From CADEED01 sp039930985 (lineage in GTDB: Bacteria; Pseudomonadota; Gammaproteobacteria; Steroidobacterales; Steroidobacteraceae), in the NCBI GenBank assembly GCA_039930985.1, contig JBDTSV010000155.1, positions 1 to 64,000 on the forward strand: a stretch of 64,000 nt of DNA, given 5' to 3'. The notes under the pieces were generated by a model. That model worked only from the letters and a program-made list of their open reading frames with translations. It had not been told where the DNA came from and made no database searches. Every line of letters starts with the position of its first letter. Position 1 is the stretch's first letter. Positions 61,994 through 64,000 of the stretch are shown one piece after another. The translations under genes and the position numbers were made by a program.

Positions 61994-62061
61994 CAAAAAG
62001 GGCCGGACCTCTCCTCGGACGCGTTTGCAGACACGTCTTCAGAGAGGTCCGGCCCCTTTTG
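61994..62061. terminator. Long hairpin between convergent genes, likely bidirectional terminator
   Basis: A 20-base arm (61994-62013, caaaaagggccggacctctc) pairs with 62042-62061 (gagaggtccggccccttttg) with one mismatch, around a 28-base loop that has its own partial symmetry (gacgcg...cacgtc). Each strand ends in a short T-run (TTTT or TTTTT) after a GC-rich stem, so it can stop transcripts from both qor and the M56 gene. It may also be a member of the mobile palindrome family. Confidence 0.6.
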
Positions 62062-62096
62062 CCCGCTTCGCGGAGATTGGTGTCCCCAACGAAATC

Positions 62097-63695
62097 TCAG
62101 GCATCCGGTAACACCAGCGCGTAATCAATCTTGCCGTCGGCGTTCAGACCAATGCGCCACATCAACAAACCATTGGCAAATTTCACACGGTAGGTGTCCC
62201 AGCCGCCGTCGCCCACGCGCAGGAAAGTGATCGACTGGAGGGCGCCGAGGTTCTTCATCATGGGTTCCATCATCGGTCGCTGCGCTCGTACCGCGTTGGC
62301 GAGACCCTCGGCCATGTCATCGTAATTGGGAGATCCGGCGGCGCTCGATTCGATCATCTTGCGCAGCGCGGCCTCGGTACCCGCCGAAGGGACATTGGCC
62401 GCGATGCGTGCGTCGAGGTCAGCCTTCATCTGTGCCGCGGTGCCTTCATCGATGCGCGTCATCTTCATGTTGGCGCCACCCTGATGGAGCACGAGCGATG
62501 TCGCAGGTGCGCCCGGAGCACCGACAAAATCGATCTGCGCATCCACCGCCTTGTAAAAGAACGCGGTCTCGCTTTCCGCGTAGATATCCACCCGCGGCTG
62601 CGCAGTCATCTGGGCGCTGAGGCCGCTGCCCTTGCGCGTGACCGTGTAGACCTGCGATGTGCCGAACTTGTACATGCCCACGTAGCGGTCGAGCGTGCTC
62701 GCCGGCAGCGTGATTTCCTTGCGTTCTTTGGCGGTGGAGGCCGCGGTGGTCGCCGGCGTGGCTGCGGGAGTTTCCGCATTGGGCGGGCTGACCTGCGCCG
62801 CGAGCGCGGTGAGGCCGACGGCGAAGCTTGCAAGCGTGGCCGCCCCCAGCCGACGCCACCTCAAGGGTTTTCTGATCATGTGTTCGATCCTTTCTTCGAG
62901 AAATGATTTGGATTCCGACATCGCCGCGACCGCGCCGATGTACGCCGACTGACGTTCACCCACTACGATCAGCGTCTCTCCGTAGTGCGCGAGGTCGACC
63001 CCGCCCTTGAGAACCCGCGCGTCGCAATCGATCTCGATCGCGAAGCGCAGCCGCCGCAGCTGCCACCAGAGAGGCAGGTTCCACGGCATGAAGACCAGCA
63101 ACGCGAGCGCCAGCGTGAAGAGCTGCGGATCACGCGCGTCGAGATGCGATTGCTCGTGGGCAATGACCGCTGCCCGTTGCGATGGCAACGCCATCGTGAG
63201 CCACCGCGGCAACGCGATGCGCGGCCTGAGCAGCCCCACGACGGCCGGGCCAACATCGGCAGTGACGAACACCGATGCGCCCTCGACAATCTCGTGCCGC
63301 CATTGGCGTTTACGCACGAACAACTGCACGCCGCTGGCAATCAGAGCCAGCAGCATTGCCGCCGAGACGCCTAGCCAGATTTGTTTGATGAGCTCATCGG
63401 CGGAACGCCAGCTCACGGGCTCAGCGCTGCCGGCGAGCCAGATCGCGGGCGACAGGCTCTGCGACGTCACCTGGCGCAGCACGACAATCTTGTTTGCGAC
63501 CTGCTCGCCAAAAACATTCGGCAACTGCAGCGTGACCGAAGAGATCAGCGTGGGCAGCAGCAGCGACGTGACTATCGCCGCGATCCAGATCCAGCGTGTG
63601 CCCGTGCGCTTGAGACGCGCCGCGCGTTCGGCCAGGAATGCACCGAATGACAAAAGCAGCGACACCATGATTGCGTACAGCATCCAGGCGAGCAT
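62097..63695 (-). CDS. M56 family (BlaR1-like) metallopeptidase with C-terminal periplasmic domain
   Basis: This encodes 532 residues. Helices lie near 5-20, 38-55 and 105-125, then a cytoplasmic peptidase with AAVIAHEQSHLDARD as the zinc motif and AIEIDCDARVL for the third ligand, then a helix (LGAATLASFAVGLTALA). After an Ala/Thr-rich linker comes a periplasmic part with LPASTLDRYVGMYKFGTSQVYTVTRKGSGLSAQM (about 325-358), resembling the DUF3471-type C-terminal domain found after beta-lactamase-like enzymes. It differs from the DUF3738 sensor of the other M56 gene, so the two systems likely sense different signals. It abuts a BlaI-type repressor gene upstream. Confidence 0.87.
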   Translation of the reverse strand: MLAWMLYAIMVSLLLSFGAFLAERAARLKRTGTRWIWIAAIVTSLLLPTLISSVTLQLPNVFGEQVANKIVVLRQVTSQSLSPAIWLAGSAEPVSWRSADELIKQIWLGVSAAMLLALIASGVQLFVRKRQWRHEIVEGASVFVTADVGPAVVGLLRPRIALPRWLTMALPSQRAAVIAHEQSHLDARDPQLFTLALALLVFMPWNLPLWWQLRRLRFAIEIDCDARVLKGGVDLAHYGETLIVVGERQSAYIGAVAAMSESKSFLEERIEHMIRKPLRWRRLGAATLASFAVGLTALAAQVSPPNAETPAATPATTAASTAKERKEITLPASTLDRYVGMYKFGTSQVYTVTRKGSGLSAQMTAQPRVDIYAESETAFFYKAVDAQIDFVGAPGAPATSLVLHQGGANMKMTRIDEGTAAQMKADLDARIAANVPSAGTEAALRKMIESSAAGSPNYDDMAEGLANAVRAQRPMMEPMMKNLGALQSITFLRVGDGGWDTYRVKFANGLLMWRIGLNADGKIDYALVLPDA

Positions 63696-64000
63696 TTACT
63701 TCTCCTTTTTCTCCGCGAGCAGATCGCGCATGCGCTGGATCTGTTCCTTTGACAGCTTCTGGTCGGACACCAGATGCGTGAACAACAATTCCGCGGAGCC
63801 CTTGAACATCTTTCCGGTGAGGTGATGCAGCGCGCTCTTGCGCGCGGCGTTTTCCTTCACGGCGGCGTAGTACCGATGCACGCGGCCTTCCTCCTCGTGC
63901 TTCACGTAACCCTTCTGCTCGAGGGTGCGGAGGATGGTGAGAACCGTGGTGTACGCCAGCTCGTCTTGCAGCTTCTCTTTCACTTCGTTGACCACGGAAG
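63696..64000 (-). CDS. BlaI/MecI/CopY family repressor (N-terminus beyond window)
   Basis: The visible 101 codons hold the second half of the winged helix (VNEVKEKLQDELAYTTVLTILRTLEQKGYV, HEEEGRVHRYYAAV) and the C-terminal dimerisation helices (LVSDQKLSKEQIQRMRDLL). The frame is open through base 64000, and about 25 residues of recognition-domain start are outside the window; the GTG at 63995 is internal, not the true start. It directly abuts the M56 gene, forming the window's second repressor/sensor-protease pair. Confidence 0.85.
   Translation of the reverse strand, partial: SVVNEVKEKLQDELAYTTVLTILRTLEQKGYVKHEEEGRVHRYYAAVKENAARKSALHHLTGKMFKGSAELLFTHLVSDQKLSKEQIQRMRDLLAEKKEK

Overview
The window is 64 kb of dense, GC-rich chromosomal DNA from what is most likely a free-living aerobic gammaproteobacterium. 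The placement near Steroidobacter, Nevskiales or Xanthomonadales is inference, not proof. It rests on the strong GC bias at third codon positions, the S46 dipeptidyl-peptidase, the CrbS/CrbR-type acetate two-component pair, GlnK-AmtB behind a sigma-54 promoter, a class I ribonucleotide reductase with NrdR boxes, and many lipoproteins. I saw no rRNA or tRNA gene, no complete insertion sequence, no CRISPR array and no prophage. Only one stretch of more than 300 bases lacks a gene (47974-48407); it holds a terminator, two NrdR-box candidates and a cobalamin riboswitch.

Layout. 1-7959 (minus): two tandem paralogous TPR-CHAT lipoproteins with duplicated upstream regions, a small secreted protein, and the start of a secreted protein with a subtilisin-propeptide-like segment that runs off the left edge. 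8165-9846: a haem-oxygenase-fold-like protein and a 5'-3' exonuclease. 9856-12963: a secreted DSSGD-repeat protein, divergent from acetyl-CoA synthetase with a histone-H1-like lysine tail. 12967-21220: hemolysin-III-like protein, a lipoprotein, glycerophosphodiesterase, VOC protein, CoA-transferase, cupin, and a cytochrome b561 flanked by two YceI proteins. 21250-30939: S46 peptidase, VOC protein, semialdehyde dehydrogenase with dienelactone hydrolase, YbaK, then fumarylacetoacetase, homogentisate dioxygenase and thiolase (lower tyrosine catabolism). 30977-35163: CrbS/CrbR-like sensor and regulator, converging. 35287-42406: DUF885 lipoprotein, DUF2845 and START-like proteins, GshA, an orphan 68-residue protein behind a boxA-like leader, a diguanylate cyclase and isoaspartyl peptidase. 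42547-47973: pyruvate carboxylase and a divergent LysR/SDR pair. 48059-51385: NrdR boxes, B12 riboswitch, nrdA, nrdB. 51404-56414: a REC-PAS-GGDEF-EAL protein and a BlaI/M56 operon with a peptidase-less second M56 copy. 56506-58896: membrane protein and FAD reductase carrying an in-frame palindrome insertion. 59053-61966: sigma-54 promoter, glnK, amtB, quinone oxidoreductase. 62097-64000: a second M56/BlaI pair, cut by the right edge.

How the genes fit together. Much of the window deals with acetyl-CoA and C2/C4 carbon: acs, a CoA-transferase, a thiolase, homogentisate breakdown giving fumarate and acetoacetate, pyruvate carboxylase, and a CrbS/CrbR pair whose known target in other bacteria is acs. 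The best candidates for something not previously described are the tandem TPR-CHAT lipoprotein locus at the left edge, the 57-bp palindrome read in frame inside the FAD reductase, the lysine tail on acetyl-CoA synthetase, and the over-used 9-mer TTGTTAGGC.
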